DNA of 64,000 bases from Aralia elata (taxonomy: Eukaryota; Streptophyta; Magnoliopsida; Apiales; Araliaceae), in NCBI GenBank assembly GCA_034770075.1, contig CM068379.1, positions 19,653,506 through 19,717,505 of the forward strand, read 5' to 3'. Positions 33,312-43,267 of the stretch are shown here, piece by piece (positions within the stretch are counted from its first letter, which is position 1; each line of letters starts with the position of its first letter). The notes below the pieces were generated by a model, which saw only the letters and a program-made list of their open reading frames with translations, had not been told where the DNA came from and searched no databases. The translations under genes and the position numbers were made by a program.

Positions 33312-34365
33312 TGATAGACTCCATGGCACGCTTGTGTGAGGTGGTCGTCGCCCGGATCGTTTCTAGCAAAGTTGAACGGTGGATAGCTTGCAACACCTTA
33401 ACCCCTCGCCTATTTGTAGACTGTAATCTTGGTACAATTACTCGCCTTGGAAATCTGCGTTGAATGAACACCAACGATACCTTGACCCATCGCTTATTTG
33501 TAAGCGGTAATCTTGGTACAATCGACGATTGATGAGGTAGAAGACGCCACACACAACTATATATTGTTGTATGATAAGTCAAAATTGAATCTCAAAGAAA
33601 AATAAGAAATAACTTAGAAATTCTCAAAGAACCAAAAGTAGAGAATAATCTCACAAATAATTGTATTGAATAAATCTGATTAAAGTGTATCAAGTACATC
33701 ATCTATGTCCCTTATTTATACTACTCAAAAGTAATTTTAATCCTAATAGGAATAATAAAATCAACTAGAAACACAATCCTAGCTTAACAAATTAATTTCG
33801 ACACCAAATCCTAACTTACCAAATTAATTTGGAAACCAAATCCTAATTAATAAACAATAAGGAAATTAAATCCTACTTATCAAACATTCTAATTATATTA
33901 GAAATCTAAAACATGCTGAAAATACCCTAATAATTAAGGAAATCCGCGTCCAAATTTGAATTAGAAATCCGAAACCTTTCTCCATTTGGAATTAGAAACC
34001 TATTAATTGTTAGGAATTCATTAATCTGTGGAGAACAAAATCAGCTAGTTGTTTACTTGGAAACCGCGTGGCCCATATGATATAGGAAACTAATATGTTA
34101 AGTCCTTCATATGTAAATGTTAAGTCCTGAATATGCTAGAAAACTCGCGTGATTGGCTGATTAGAATTGGAATGTCCGTTGCCCGCATGCGAATTTGCTA
34201 GAATGTAAATTGCCACATGAATTGATTAAAATTGGCCTTGAATTGAACTCCATTTTAAGCATCTTTGAATAAACTTCAGCCCAAATATTAAAAATCGCTT
34301 GATAAATCCCTGAGACTTGAGTTGAGTTATTAAGGTTTGGTGTGAGCCTGATCAAGATTGTATCA
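33312..34365 (-). repeat. element G 3' LTR
   Basis: 1054 bp, TGATAGACTCC to TTGTATCA on the plus strand, very similar to 49224-50244. It has about 33 bp more than the other copy because the phrase AAATTAATTT...CCAAATCCTAACTT is doubled near 33800. Minus-strand TATAAATAAGGG (plus 33713-33720) is the promoter candidate. A minus-strand frame across the first 270 bp (also present in the other LTR) has no recognisable domain. Confidence 0.88.
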
Positions 34366-34430
34366 TTCCCCTCCTCTTAAAAAGGATTTGTCTTCAAATC
34401 TGACATTCCCTCCTTTTGAAAATGATTTAC
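34366..34430 (-). other. polypurine tract of element G, duplicated
   Basis: Minus-strand AAGAGGAGGGGAA abuts the LTR end. About 40 bp further in, a second copy (AAAAGGAGGGAATG) is followed by a similar AAATCTGA context, so the PPT block is a tandem duplicate. Confidence 0.65.
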
Positions 34431-34609
34431 CCACAAATCTGATCCTACATGAAAATAAATTAAGTTAGTAGCATCAAACAAATCATAATCACAATTCTCA
34501 CTTTGCACATAACATATAAAAGCAATATCAATATCACAAGTAAGAATATGAAAATAATTATCAAAAACTCCAACTCCTGCAAGGAATACTTCGTCGTTTG
34601 GCAACTTCC

Positions 34610-35263
34610 CTAATTGATATGAACAACTTGTAAATATCTCTTTCCAAGCAAAGCTCGAATCGAAATAGCATCCTGCAAGCTCTTCGTAACACAACTTGGA
34701 AACTTAAACTTTCGAACTCCCCTAATCAAGAACCTGTCCACATCAACACGATACTTTTCCACACATAGACCAAATACTTCCACAATGCTAAATTGCAGTA
34801 ACTTCCATTCACGAATTCCTGGATCAAAAATCAACGTGATGATCTTGTCCATCCGTAAATATATCCATTGACGAATTCCCGGATCAAAGGACAATCTAGT
34901 GAATCCGTCCACCCGTAACATCAAACACTCCACTGCACCTGGGTCAAATATCCATCTTTGCAATCTTGCACATCGTATATGTAAATACACATGAATTCCT
35001 AGATTAAGCACAAAACAAAACAAATTAACATGCATCTTTTGTCTAATCACAAAAAAATCAAATAATTCAAATTCACATGCATAGTTTACTACTACAATAT
35101 TCAAAACACTTCCCTGTAGACTTTCAATGCATTGTCCGAATGGATTTGCACAATAAATGTTCTTATCCTCGATGAGTATGAACCCATCCCGAATCTGCAA
35201 AACACAAACAACCTTTCCCTTCTCATTGACAATAGCAAATTCAAAATCAAATAATGGCATCAA
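34610..35263 (-). pseudogene. element G ORF with three FDPG repeats, function unknown
   Basis: 217-codon frame. Residues 100-155 hold three units spaced exactly 20 residues: RWIFDPGA, LSFDPGI, LIFDPGI (FDPG at 106, 126, 146), each followed by a W or L-rich piece and LRxD. I recognise no domain. It lies between the RT remnants and the 3' LTR, where a normal gypsy element has RNase H and integrase, and nothing of those is visible. It could be drifted pol or repeat-expanded non-coding DNA that stayed open. Confidence 0.4.
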
Positions 35264-35365
35264 TGGAATTAAAAGGGCACATCTATCCTTATAAGATGAA
35301 AACTCAATAGCATAATTAACATTACGATGATCACAATCAAACTCAACAAGTGCTAAAGAATCTCC

Positions 35366-36148
35366 TCAATTGTGATTAAAAGTTAGAATATCATCAAAAC
35401 AGATATGAACAAATTTTTCCATGAATGAATGAAAAATATAATTTAACATGAAAACATTTAATGCATTAGTTAATCCGGATGATTTAACTAAACAAGTATG
35501 TAAACCATATCTTTCTCCACTTTGACGATAAACACTTTTCAACTCATTACCAAATTCCTTTCCATTCAATACAGTTTTCTCAAAATCATGCAATGATAAC
35601 AACTCTAATGGAAAGATATTACCAAATGATAGCAAATCATGCAATGAAGATTTCTCTACTGAAAAATCATGATTACTACCATTATCAATTAACGACACAT
35701 GATGTAAAGATTGACTAGCATGAAAACCTAACTCAACATATGGATAAGAAAACCTAGAATGAATTTCATGCAAATTAAAACATTGAAAACGAGAATATAC
35801 CAAATAATAGTAAGAATATTGACAACGAGAATATAACGCTTGCTCATAAACTAACTCGACAAATATCAAATATCCTCCATAGCTTATGATAAAGACAATT
35901 TTACCCTCAAAATAGCCAAACACAAATTTATCCACGGAAGCATGCAAAACATGTTTTAAATAACTCATGAAAACACTAGATGCATTAGTTAATCTAATAA
36001 AGATAACTATCCACCTATACACGTCACATGTTAACACAATTTTCCATTTATCACTTTCACTCATGCTAAATTGACTAGGTATTGTCATCACATGGTCATT
36101 ATCAACAAATGCAGATAAAACACAAGTACTATGCAATTTATTAAACAT
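35366..36148 (-). pseudogene. element G reverse transcriptase remnants, palm region present twice
   Basis: 260-codon frame with two pieces that both resemble the gypsy RT palm. The first (about residues 35-88) has IRLTNASSVFMSYLKHVLH and then FGYFEGKIVF where the catalytic YxDD should be, so the active site is gone. The second (about 214-260) has SSGLTNALNVFML and then CFDDILTF, where FDD is kept. The 125 residues between do not look like RT. No functional enzyme is possible; a duplication or a mosaic of two sources is the likely history. Confidence 0.6.
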
Positions 36149-36166
36149 ATTATCTAAGTAAAGAAA

Positions 36167-37333
36167 CTAATAACGATACTTGTTTACCAATTCGAAATCA
36201 ACGAACAAGCTCGACATTCTATCTTCCTTAGGTACTATGATCTCATGAATAGCATATGCACTAATACTTTCTCCAACGATACCCACTTTAATGAAGTTGG
36301 ACTCCATCAACTCTCCAACCCACCTTGGTAACTCCGTTGTCTCCTCGGAAATACTGAAAGCTGACTGATACGGAATAATAGCTCGGGGTATATCCTCAAC
36401 AACCTGGACAAGAGACAAAACAGAACTAGACAAAGAAGAGTTAATTTGGTTAGTATTCAAAAGCGCCATCTTGTAGGAATGTACAGTCATTAGCTTTTCA
36501 AAATACAACTCACTCTCCTCTCTTTTTTCACTCTTACTCTCCACTGTTTCTTTCTCTCGTTTATTTTCACTCTCATTCTTTTTATTCTTTCGTTTCTTTT
36601 CATTCTCTTTTTCACACTTTTCTTTTGCACACTCAATCTTTTTTTCAATTTCTTTTTCACTTTCTTTTTGTCGTTTACTTTCACTTGTATTTTCTTCCTC
36701 GGGATCATGAACTTCATCGCGAACATTGGAATCTAACAACTCTCCTTGGACTGCATATTCTATTATCTCTTCTTCCACCTGCCTCGGCTGATCTTGCTCC
36801 TTTTGTGCCTTAGAGATGTTTTGATGTTGCTTCAAATAAGCGTCCCTTATCTCATTATATGTTCTCCCGATGTCCTCAATTGATACCGATTCCTTATACG
36901 CCTTAGGAGTTTCTCGTGGTTGTCTCTGATGCGAATCTCCATGCCTATGATCCTTCCTTTTATCATCCCAATTTGAACGCCTTGAAGGTTGATCGTCATA
37001 TCTTGGAGTTGCATACTCTTTCCTCATGCTAGGCTGTACTGGGACATACCGCTTTCTCATCACGGTTTTCAACTCTTTCCATGTATCGATCGAATGCTCT
37101 CCACATCTTCTCCTTTCACGTTCAAAGTGAGCCCACCATGTAGCTGCATGACCGAAAAAATCTTGAACTGCAAGTTTGAACTTCTTGTGCTCGGAATAAT
37201 TATGATAGCCAAACTCTCGTTCCTTCCTTTTCTCCAAATTGAAATAAGCTTCTATATCCGCTCTACCTTGAAAAGATCTCTTTTGCCACTCATAATTATT
37301 TTCACAATTATATCCATACATGATTGCTGCCAA
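36167..37333 (-). CDS. element G Gag-like protein fused to the start of RT
   Basis: 388 codons from an ATG at 37333. Residues 50-98 match the retrotransposon Gag core: FFGHAATWWAHFERERRRC and TWKELKTVMRKRYVP. Residues 215-280 are a highly charged Lys/Glu run that is probably helical. From about 285 the sequence follows the entry to gypsy RT (NTNQIN, VVEDIPRAIIPYQSAF, LPRWVGELMESNFIKVG, IIVPKEDRM), but no zinc knuckle or DSG/DTG protease motif is seen. It could still encode a particle protein. It ends at 36167, 19 bp before the next frame. The Tekay-3 insertion lies 144 bp upstream. Confidence 0.65.
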   Translation of the reverse strand: MAAIMYGYNCENNYEWQKRSFQGRADIEAYFNLEKRKEREFGYHNYSEHKKFKLAVQDFFGHAATWWAHFERERRRCGEHSIDTWKELKTVMRKRYVPVQPSMRKEYATPRYDDQPSRRSNWDDKRKDHRHGDSHQRQPRETPKAYKESVSIEDIGRTYNEIRDAYLKQHQNISKAQKEQDQPRQVEEEIIEYAVQGELLDSNVRDEVHDPEEENTSESKRQKESEKEIEKKIECAKEKCEKENEKKRKNKKNESENKREKETVESKSEKREESELYFEKLMTVHSYKMALLNTNQINSSLSSSVLSLVQVVEDIPRAIIPYQSAFSISEETTELPRWVGELMESNFIKVGIVGESISAYAIHEIIVPKEDRMSSLFVDFELVNKYRY

Positions 37334-37476
37334 ACAAAGGTTAGTAGATAAAGAAATTTTTTCTCACACACTCCCTTACGTGTTTCGCTCAACAATGTAT
37401 CACACAATTATGAAAACGCTCGTGTATCACATAATTGGCTTTTACCCTTAATTATGCTCACCACTCATGCCTTTTA

Positions 37477-40198
37477 TGTGACACCCCCAAATCCGGGTAC
37501 CTCAACTCCACAGATTTGGTGCTCACTATACCATACATTCATGACTAACTACCCATGGCAAAAGATAATATAAATAAACTGAATACATCATCTTCCCATA
37601 AAAGGGGTTACATCTCTAATCTCTTAATCAAGCAAATCCCAGGTTATCTAACCTCTATTACATCAAAACGGAAATAAACCTAATTTAAAATAATTCTTGT
37701 TACAATAAATATCAAATGTGAAACAGATCTCTTGCTACTTCGACATCTTGCCCTTGCCTTTACTTGTGGACGGCTCGTCCGATTTCTCAGCCTTAGCTGC
37801 AATATTTTAGTGCAAGAGTGAGCAAACAATTGCCCATGATCATAATAACGATAACAATTGAATAATTAATGAAATAGATTTATAGCTTCCTGAATTCAAT
37901 CAATAACCAATCGAGATATGAAAGATTGATAGAATACTTGGCTCAAGAACTGATTATAGAATTCAAAGTTTAAAAATTGTATATGAGGGTCACAAGACCT
38001 CGAACTATGTCCTAGGTTAACAAGTATTTCTACCGTAATCTTTAACAGTCTTATAGACTATGGACCATCCATCTCGTACTCAGGGGGATCAGCCCTTTGT
38101 ACAATGTATTGTGCACAAATATTTTAACGCTGTCGCGTAATTAATCCTCTATATTAAGGTTGTTCATCTCAGTTTAGCATCAGAATCCGTACCAAAAGGA
38201 ACTTGGTTTGGAATAATTTTTAAAATATTCTAAGTCTTTAGAACGCTCATCAACTAAGGACTAGCTGAATCAATAAGGGTTTACTAGTCACTAAAGCATT
38301 TGATTTATCAATAAAGTTTGTACAATAGAAATTCCGTTCTAAGTTCGAATAACGATCAATGATCGAACAATAAATGACTGAAGTAAATATGAGCACTTGT
38401 TATGATAACAACCTTGCTTGAATAATAATAAGCTAAGGTTAATAAACTTGCTTTAAAGGAAACAACAAGTTTAAGGGAGGAAAAACTTTCCTCGTGCGTA
38501 GATTACAGATTAAATAATTCACGTTCTTTAATTGACCTATACATTTCGATTATAAAATGGTAACAATAATTAGTTACATAACAATATACATTTTAAGATT
38601 CCATCTTAATTATCCTATTTCATTATAGCATCTCGATTGTCATTCGATAATCATTAAGTACTTGCTTAACCACCATCATGGTATCTTATTAGTCACTTTA
38701 TACATTAACATAAGTTTTAAACTTGTTTATAGCATCATAGTCAAATCACAAAGAGAAATAAAAAAAAAATTTCAGTACTGTTCCTTCGCCGGGGCGAGGA
38801 TTTACTGAACAAAAAGCTCGTCGGGGCGAGACTTCGCCGGGGCGAGGTTTTCCTTAACAAAATTCTCGTCGGGGCGAAGATTTACAGTTCATTTTTCTTG
38901 CCGGGGCGAGAGACTCGGCAGTCACCTCCTGCAGTTCGCGAACCAGTGAAAACTTAGGCCAAATTTGGCCAAATTTTCTGAATTCTACCATCCAACACAT
39001 AGTTTAAACATACCTAGATATCAAATATGATATAAAACAATTACCCATCATGTTTCTACATATTCTAACCATTATTATACTAATAACCAACCAAATTGAA
39101 CCAAAAATTCTCTGTTTAAACCAAATATTCATGTTTTAGCCATTTTGATAAAATCAACCACTGTAAACTCATCTTTCAATCATTTTAATCCATTCTATTT
39201 GCATTCCTTTCGTTTTTCATTATATAATCATAATTAAACGTCAATTTACCGGTTAATAACCAAATTGAACATCAATTTTCATACATATTTACCATACATG
39301 AAATAAGACTCTGTAAAAACAAAAACTCAATCTTAAAGCATGCTTTCATGGATTAATTCATTCAAATTGATTTATAATTATCACACAAACATCTAATACA
39401 TGTTTATTATCAATTACACCAAGCAATTCATGTATTTAGCATATGAATTCACATATAGTAAAATAAAAAAATCATATACAGAGAAGTAAAATAATAAGAA
39501 TATAGTGAAGAACTTTTAAAAAGGATTATACCTTTGAGCTAAACAAGATGATTTCCTAGCTTAGCAATTCTCTTCCTTCTCCTTCTCAATTCACAAAACT
39601 TTTAATTTTTTTTCTCTTCTTCTCTGTATTTTCTTTCTTCTCTTTTCTCTTTGTTAAACTCTGTTTTTTTTAACAACTGATGAACTCTACTTTAACGTAT
39701 ATGCCTTCAATTAGTCAGTTAAAGAAAGCAAAGGGTTAGGCCTTGTTTGGCAAACCCAAAGAAGATAATCTATTATTTTTTTTCCAACCAAAGGTCATAA
39801 GGCCCTGTTTGTTAGACAGAAATAAAACCTTTTCCATTTATTTTAATAAATCATTATATTATATAGTTTTAATTGTCACACTTTTAATTTGATTAAACTT
39901 ATTATGAAATAAATTCAATTAAACTTTAACTAATAATTCTATTTAACCAATAACAACACACCAAATAAATTATCCTATTTAAATAAATCCTTTATTCAAA
40001 TAAATCATTTAATCATCTAATTTAATTATTAAATTAAATTAGAATAATCACATCAAATCACAATTAAATATCATTTAACATAAATTCTTTTACCATAACT
40101 TTATAAATTATTTATTTTACTTAATAAATAAATTAATAAAAATATTTATATAACTCAATAAATATTTTTATTTAATCACAAAAATTGCATTCGTCACA
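37477..40198 (-). repeat. Tekay-3 3' LTR
   Basis: 2722 bp, TGTGACACCCCC to TTCGTCACA on the plus strand. Nearly the same as 46140-48836. It has five CGCCGGGGCGAG-like motifs (38787-38910) where the other LTR has three, and lacks about 19 bp present near 47115 in the other copy. No gene in it. Confidence 0.93.
38787..38910. repeat. CGCCGGGGCGAG motif array, five copies
   Basis: Five copies of CG(C/T)CGGGGCGA(G/A) in an AT-rich LTR. The three-copy version at 47472-47550 lacks a block of about 50 bp bounded by the motif, as expected from slippage or recombination between copies. Confidence 0.8.
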
Positions 40199-40211
40199 TC
40201 CTTCCCTCCTT
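40199..40211 (-). other. polypurine tract of Tekay-3
   Basis: Minus-strand AAGGAGGGAAGGA, 13 purines, directly before the LTR start TGTGACG. A textbook PPT position. Confidence 0.8.
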
Positions 40212-40308
40212 AAAAGAATTCTGTCCCCAGAATCACAACGCAATAAATTCGTCCGTTACATTCTCCCCTCCTTACAAAGATTCTGTCCCCAGAATCGCGA
40301 TACAAAGA

Positions 40309-43032
40309 TTAAACAAACAATTGAGGATAACACTGCATCATTTTCTCTTCGAGTTCCCACGTAGCTTCTTGAGCACTGTGGTTCCTCCAGATTACCTTAA
40401 CAGAAGGTATCACTTTATTTCTGAGAACCTGCTCTTTCCTGTCCACTATCTGGACATGTATCTCTTCATAGGATAAATCTTTCTCAAACTGTATTGGTTC
40501 ATATTCTATTACATGTTTATAATCAGGCTTATATAGTCGTAACACCGATACGTGGAAAACATTGTGAATGTGATCTAACTCGGGAGGTAAAGCTACCTCA
40601 TAAGCTACCTCACCCACTCGTTTCAGCACTTCGAAGGGTCCAATAAACCGCGGACTGAGTTTACCCTTTTTACCAAATCTGATTTTTCCTTTCCAGGGAG
40701 ATACTTTGAGAAACACAAAACTGCCGACGTCGAAGTCTCTATTTTGTCGGTGTTTATCAGCATACTTTTTCTGCCTGTCTTGAGCAGCTAACAATCTGGC
40801 TCTTATTACTTTGACGATTTCAGCAGTTTGTTGTACCAGCTCGGGTCCCAATAGGCGACGTTCTCCAATCTCATCCCAACATAACGGAGTTCTGCACTTC
40901 CTTCCGTACAATGCTTCATAGGGCGGCATGCCGATACTTGCGTGATGACTATTGTTATATGCAAACTCGACCAGAGGTAAATGATCATCCCAATTGCCTT
41001 TAAAATCCATGACGCACGCCCTTAACATATCTTCTAACGTTTGAATCGTTCTTTCACTCTGACCATCGGTTTGAGGATGGTAGGCTGTACTCATTCTTAA
41101 CTGTGTCCCCAAACAAGCTTGCAGACTTTTCCAAAACTTTGATGTAAAACGTGGATCTCTGTCTGACACAATTGATACTGGAACACCATGCTTCGAAATA
41201 ATCTCCTTGACGTATAATTTAGCTAGTTGATCCAAGGTGAATCTGATTTTGATCGGCAAGAAATGCGCTGATTTCATCAATCTGTCCACTATAACCCATA
41301 TTGCGTCATAACCCTTTTGAGTAGTTGGAAGCCCTACCACAAAATCCATCGTGATATGCTCCCACTTCCATTCTGGTATCTCCAAGGGCTGTAACAAACC
41401 ACTTGGTTGTTGATGCTCTGCTTTGACTCTCTGACAAGTGAGATACTTCGCAACACACTCAGCAACCTCTCTTTTCATGTTTGGCCACCAAAAATGTTGG
41501 CGAAGATCCTGGTACGCCTTTGTACTTCCCGGGTGTATCGAAAATCGTGAGCTATGAGCTTCGTTCAAAATCTCCTCTCTGATCTCCAGCACTGACGGAA
41601 CCCAGATTCTGCCTTTAAATCTCAGCAACCCTTCAGTGTCGATTTTGTGTTTAAGCTCTTCTCCCTTAAGCACTCTTTTCCGTATCTTAACACATTCCTC
41701 ATCCTGAAGTTGTGCTTCCTTCACTTTTTCCACCAAAGTTGGTTGGGTTTCCAGATGGAACAATTTTTCATTAGGCTCTGCCAGACCCTTCACCTCTAAC
41801 TCCAATTTAGCCATTTCTGCTACAAGCTTCTCCTGAGCAGTTAACAAAAATAATTTCTCCCGACCTTTTCTACTCAAAGCGTCGGCAACCACATTAGCCT
41901 TCCCTGGATGGTATAGAATTTCACAATCATAATCTTTGATCAATTCTATCCATCTTCTCTGCCGCATATTCAAATCCTTCTGTGTGAAAATATACTTCAG
42001 ACTTTTATGGTCTGTATATATTTCACACTTCTCCCCATAGAGATAGTGCCTCCAGATTTTCAAAGCAAACACCACGACTGCTAACTCCAAATCATGGGTC
42101 GGATACCCTTTTTCATAGTCTTTTAGTTGGCGCGATGCATATGCAATAACCTTACCGTTCTGCATAAGCACACAACTAAGTCCTTTATGCGATGCATCGC
42201 TATATACCACAAAATTTCCTGTATCATCTTGCAAAGACAATACAGGTGCCGAACTTAGTCTCTTCTTCAATTCTTGGAAACTCTCTTCGCACTTCTCTGT
42301 CCAAACGAACTTCACTGATTTCCTTGTTAAATTCGTCAACGGAGTGGCGATCCTGGAGAAATCTTGAATAAAACGCCTGTAATAACCTGCCAAACCTAGG
42401 AAACTCCTCACTTCTGACGGTGTTTTCGGCTGATCCCAGTTCATCACAGCTTCCACTTTAGCTGGATCCACCGAAATCTCGTCTTTATCGATAACATGCC
42501 CAAGGAATTGAACACGCTCTAACCAAAATTCGCACTTTGAAAATTTTGCATACAATTTCTCTTTCCTTAACGCCTCCAAAGTCACCCTCAAATGTTCCAC
42601 GTGTTCTTCCTGAGTTTTGGAGTAAACCAAAATGTCGTCTATGAATACCACTACAAACTTATCCAGAAATGGTCTAAACACCCTATTCATTAAGTCCATG
42701 AATGCTGCAGGTGCATTCGTTAAACCAAATGACATGACCAAAAACTCATAGTGACCATATCTAGTTCGAAATGCCGTCTTTGGTATGTCTTCCTTTCTCA
42801 CCTTTAACTGATGGTATCCACTTCGCAGATCTATCTTTGAAAAATATCTTGCTCCCTTTAATTGGTCAAACAGGTCATCGATCCTTGACAACAGATACTT
42901 GTTTTTAATTGTGACCTTATTCAACTCTCTATAATCAATGCAAAGACGCATTGATCCGTCCTTCTTCTTGACGAATAACACCGGTGCTCCCCACGGCGAA
43001 ACGCTCAGTTGAATATACTTTTTATCCAGCAA
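40309..43032 (-). CDS. Tekay-3 pol: RT, RNase H, integrase, chromodomain
   Basis: 907 codons open; the left edge is a TTG, not a real start, because the frame is cut from protease by a 2-nt deletion and a stop at 43040-43042. Order: RT with D68 and F-IDD at 130-133; RNase H with D279, E316, D341; integrase zinc domain with H493 and H500; integrase core with D563, D624 and E660, exactly DD35E; GPF module near 798-800; chromodomain about 850-905 ending YPQLF. The zinc domain should have CxxC, but reads YLTC: residue 530 is Tyr (codon 41443-41445), while Tekay-1 has CLTC at the same place. The protein would be made by cleavage of a Gag-Pol polyprotein. As it stands it cannot be made from the gag start. 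Confidence 0.9.
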   Translation of the reverse strand: MLDKKYIQLSVSPWGAPVLFVKKKDGSMRLCIDYRELNKVTIKNKYLLSRIDDLFDQLKGARYFSKIDLRSGYHQLKVRKEDIPKTAFRTRYGHYEFLVMSFGLTNAPAAFMDLMNRVFRPFLDKFVVVFIDDILVYSKTQEEHVEHLRVTLEALRKEKLYAKFSKCEFWLERVQFLGHVIDKDEISVDPAKVEAVMNWDQPKTPSEVRSFLGLAGYYRRFIQDFSRIATPLTNLTRKSVKFVWTEKCEESFQELKKRLSSAPVLSLQDDTGNFVVYSDASHKGLSCVLMQNGKVIAYASRQLKDYEKGYPTHDLELAVVVFALKIWRHYLYGEKCEIYTDHKSLKYIFTQKDLNMRQRRWIELIKDYDCEILYHPGKANVVADALSRKGREKLFLLTAQEKLVAEMAKLELEVKGLAEPNEKLFHLETQPTLVEKVKEAQLQDEECVKIRKRVLKGEELKHKIDTEGLLRFKGRIWVPSVLEIREEILNEAHSSRFSIHPGSTKAYQDLRQHFWWPNMKREVAECVAKYLTCQRVKAEHQQPSGLLQPLEIPEWKWEHITMDFVVGLPTTQKGYDAIWVIVDRLMKSAHFLPIKIRFTLDQLAKLYVKEIISKHGVPVSIVSDRDPRFTSKFWKSLQACLGTQLRMSTAYHPQTDGQSERTIQTLEDMLRACVMDFKGNWDDHLPLVEFAYNNSHHASIGMPPYEALYGRKCRTPLCWDEIGERRLLGPELVQQTAEIVKVIRARLLAAQDRQKKYADKHRQNRDFDVGSFVFLKVSPWKGKIRFGKKGKLSPRFIGPFEVLKRVGEVAYEVALPPELDHIHNVFHVSVLRLYKPDYKHVIEYEPIQFEKDLSYEEIHVQIVDRKEQVLRNKVIPSVKVIWRNHSAQEATWELEEKMMQCYPQLFV

Positions 43033-43039
43033 CTTGTAA

Positions 43040-43267
43040 TTACACCATCAACTCCTTCATTTCTACTGGGGCCATTCGATATGGGGCTTTTGATATAGGG
43101 GCTGTACCCGGTACTAAATCAATTACAAACTCAATTTCCCTATCTAGCGGTAATCCCGACAAATCATTAGGAAACACGTCCGCAAAATCCCTAACTACCG
43201 GTATCTCCTCCAGCTTTGCACCCACCCTTCGGGTATCGACTATGTAGGCTAGATATACTACACATCC
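43040..43267 (-). pseudogene. Tekay-3 linker between protease and RT (broken)
   Basis: Reads KLEEIPVVRDFADVFPNDL and APYRMAPVEMKELMV, the usual lead-in to gypsy RT, in frame with the gag-protease ORF but after its stop at 43268-43270. It ends at another stop, TAA at 43040-43042. Comparison with Tekay-1 shows both stops sit where CAA-type Gln codons are expected (C to T), and two bases are missing just after the second. Confidence 0.8.

Noticed and set aside
33214..33582. 122-codon minus-strand frame, similar to 49207-49494
   Set aside because: It lies in the element G LTRs (and partly the foldback arm) and has no known domain.
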